Below are positions 47,259-48,272 of a stretch of 48,272 nt of DNA, piece by piece. The stretch comes from CAZHFA01 sp964534945 (GTDB lineage Bacteria; Bdellovibrionota_C; UBA2361; CAKMMH01). The stretch covers positions 1 to 48,272 of the forward strand of contig CAZHSB010000005.1 in the NCBI GenBank assembly GCA_964534945.1, written 5' to 3'. The notes beneath the pieces are model-generated. The model worked only from the letters and a program-made list of their open reading frames with translations, had not been told where the DNA came from and did no database searches. A program made the position numbers and the translations under genes. The number at the start of each line of letters is the position of its first letter. The stretch's first letter is position 1.

Positions 47259-48272
47259 CTATCTTTCGCTTTTCCTCTTTGCTTCTTCTTCTTTCTTTAA
47301 TCTGTTGTAGTCTAGATAATAAAGATTTGCTTGGATATTGTCTGTGTTTGAATAAACGTACGTTAAGAAAAATTCAGAAATTGTGGCGTTTCTATTTGCA
47401 AGCTCCTCACAAAGCCTTAAAATTAATGCAGGACGGTTTGAATTCTCACTCTCAAATGTTTCCCACCATTTCTTAGCACTTCCTGAAGTATTCTCCCAAT
47501 CAAGTTTTTTTCTTGTTTCTGAAATTTTTTCCTTTACTTGATCATCTGATAAGCTCGATGTATCAGTTATCCCTGCTGGCAAACCATCGCCACCGCCACT
47601 AGCAGATGTCGTGGTCGCAGGCGTTGGATCCTTTTCCGTATATTCAATAGGAGATGTCCTAAGTTTCACATCCATTTTTTTAGATTCATTAATCCTATCT
47701 CTCATTTCAGGCACTTGGTAAAAAGGCACTAGATAGCCTTGAAATACAGGAGTATTTGGGAAAAAGAATGTATTTACATTATCTGTAGGACGTCCAATTT
47801 CATCTGGCGTAAGAACTGCCCTTTGTTGAACTTGTTCTTGCGTGTTATCATTTTTACTTGCAAATATCTCTACAATTTTTTTGTTTGTTCCAGAAGACAT
47901 CGTGTTAAATCTAATTGTCATCTGCCCCGTCTCTTTTGATGCCCACTCAGAATCAACCATATCAAGAGGTGGCATAAATATTTTAGAAGTAAAACCTGCT
48001 AAAACTGAATCTGCATCATCACCATAATTTGCTTTAATTTGAGATGTAGATTGAATTGCACCAACGATACTGATGTTTCTTGAACGTAATGTATTTAATT
48101 TTACATGAATATCAGGAAGCCTGCCTAAGGCAGATGCAAACTCATCTATTACAAGTCCAACTGGACGAGGAAGTGTAACGCCTTTACAATGTTCAGCATA
48201 CTTTGTTAAGAATCTTAAAATTTCTACAATAATAACATTTGCCATTGGACGAAGCATTTCAAGTTCTGATTC
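47259..48272 (-). CDS. Type IV coupling protein (VirD4/TraG/TraD), C-terminal part, 5' end outside the window
   Basis: The visible 337 codons are the C-terminal part of a hexameric ATPase that recruits DNA or proteins to a type IV secretion channel. The Walker B helix-strand VGLVIDEFASALGRLPDIHVKLNTLRSRNISIVGAIQSTSQIKANYG is diagnostic. SVLAGFTSKIFMPPLDMVDSEWASKETGQMT and RAVLTPDEIGRP, with PFYQVPEMRDRI, follow. After a Thr/Ser/Gly-rich linker (TPATTTSASGGGDG) comes a ~90-residue helical tail ending in KKEEEAKRKSER, possibly substrate-binding. The Walker A is not in view. GC is about 40% on the lines counted, higher than the nearby housekeeping genes, which fits a mobile origin. Confidence 0.88.
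   Translation of the reverse strand, partial: ESELEMLRPMANVIIVEILRFLTKYAEHCKGVTLPRPVGLVIDEFASALGRLPDIHVKLNTLRSRNISIVGAIQSTSQIKANYGDDADSVLAGFTSKIFMPPLDMVDSEWASKETGQMTIRFNTMSSGTNKKIVEIFASKNDNTQEQVQQRAVLTPDEIGRPTDNVNTFFFPNTPVFQGYLVPFYQVPEMRDRINESKKMDVKLRTSPIEYTEKDPTPATTTSASGGGDGLPAGITDTSSLSDDQVKEKISETRKKLDWENTSGSAKKWWETFESENSNRPALILRLCEELANRNATISEFFLTYVYSNTDNIQANLYYLDYNRLKKEEEAKRKSER

Noticed and set aside
1..48272. CRISPR arrays, insertion sequences, rRNA genes, known riboswitches
   Set aside because: No regularly spaced direct repeats with spacers, transposase-like frames, rRNA sequence or recognisable riboswitch consensus were seen on reading the window.

Overview
The window is AT-rich, densely packed bacterial DNA. 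Hand counts on single lines give roughly 20-32% GC for most of it. The genes point to a Gram-negative (two-membrane) bacterium with an anaerobic or fermentative side: TonB-like and TatA proteins, a PilP-type pilus protein, indolepyruvate:ferredoxin oxidoreductase, a multi-subunit Mrp/Mbh-type cation antiporter, and UDP-sugar enzymes for envelope glycans. I cannot place the phylum from this window alone. Low-GC Desulfobacterota/Deferribacterota-like, Elusimicrobiota-like or Melainabacteria-like lineages would all fit.

Layout. 0-2 kb: cysD-cysN (sulfate activation), ending in a bidirectional terminator shared with an unusual acidic protein gene. 2.9-8 kb: ftsK, rsmI, a membrane protein, a small ComEA-like helix-hairpin-helix protein and a secreted Pro/Tyr/Gly-rich protein. 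8.1-11.2 kb: a TonB-like protein, tatA, and a two-gene operon that looks like a degenerate E1 alpha/beta pair of the pyruvate dehydrogenase type. 11.2-14.9 kb: a RuvC-like nuclease, a secreted EEP-family hydrolase, plsC, a zinc-finger anti-sigma-like protein preceded by an 11-bp-phased TGTAA array, and a protein of unknown function. 15-21.5 kb (mostly minus strand): cmoB, a pseudopilin/PilP fusion, and the operon iorA-iorB-paaK-ACT for aromatic 2-oxoacid/aryl-CoA metabolism, then an HD hydrolase. 21.6-26.6 kb: a ferritin-like/VIT1 transporter, a membrane-anchored unknown, a higher-GC membrane protein gene flanked by inverted repeats (likely acquired), and an orphan VanX-type dipeptidase.

26.6-26.9 kb: tRNA-Ile(GAT) and tRNA-Ala(TGC) in tandem. 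27.0-34.5 kb: a ten-gene antiporter operon ordered like the archaeal Mbh antiporter module (MrpE, F, G, MbhD, an MbhE-MrpB fusion, C, D, D', a small membrane protein, D''), with no hydrogenase genes after it. 34.5-37.6 kb: rpsO, pnp, dut. 37.6-39.3 kb: a coiled-coil unknown on the minus strand. 39.7-46.4 kb: a plus-strand run of ugd, UDP-xylose synthase, lepA, rimI, a DUF1844 gene, a DUF368 undecaprenyl-phosphate flippase (popT), and a HEPN/MNT toxin-antitoxin-like pair joined to popT by a 4-bp overlap. 46.4-47.2 kb: an AAC(3)-family acetyltransferase behind a possible 15-codon leader ORF. 47.3 kb to the end: the C-terminal part of a VirD4/TraG-type coupling protein, hinting at a conjugative system outside the window.

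The observations most worth following are the apparently catalytically dead E1 alpha/beta pair, the WalR/RpaB-like 11-bp repeat array at 13.8 kb, the Mbh-ordered antiporter whose third antiporter subunit lacks the TM7 lysine, IorA without its ferredoxin domain, the higher-GC inverted-repeat-flanked gene at 24-25.8 kb, and the leader ORF before the acetyltransferase.
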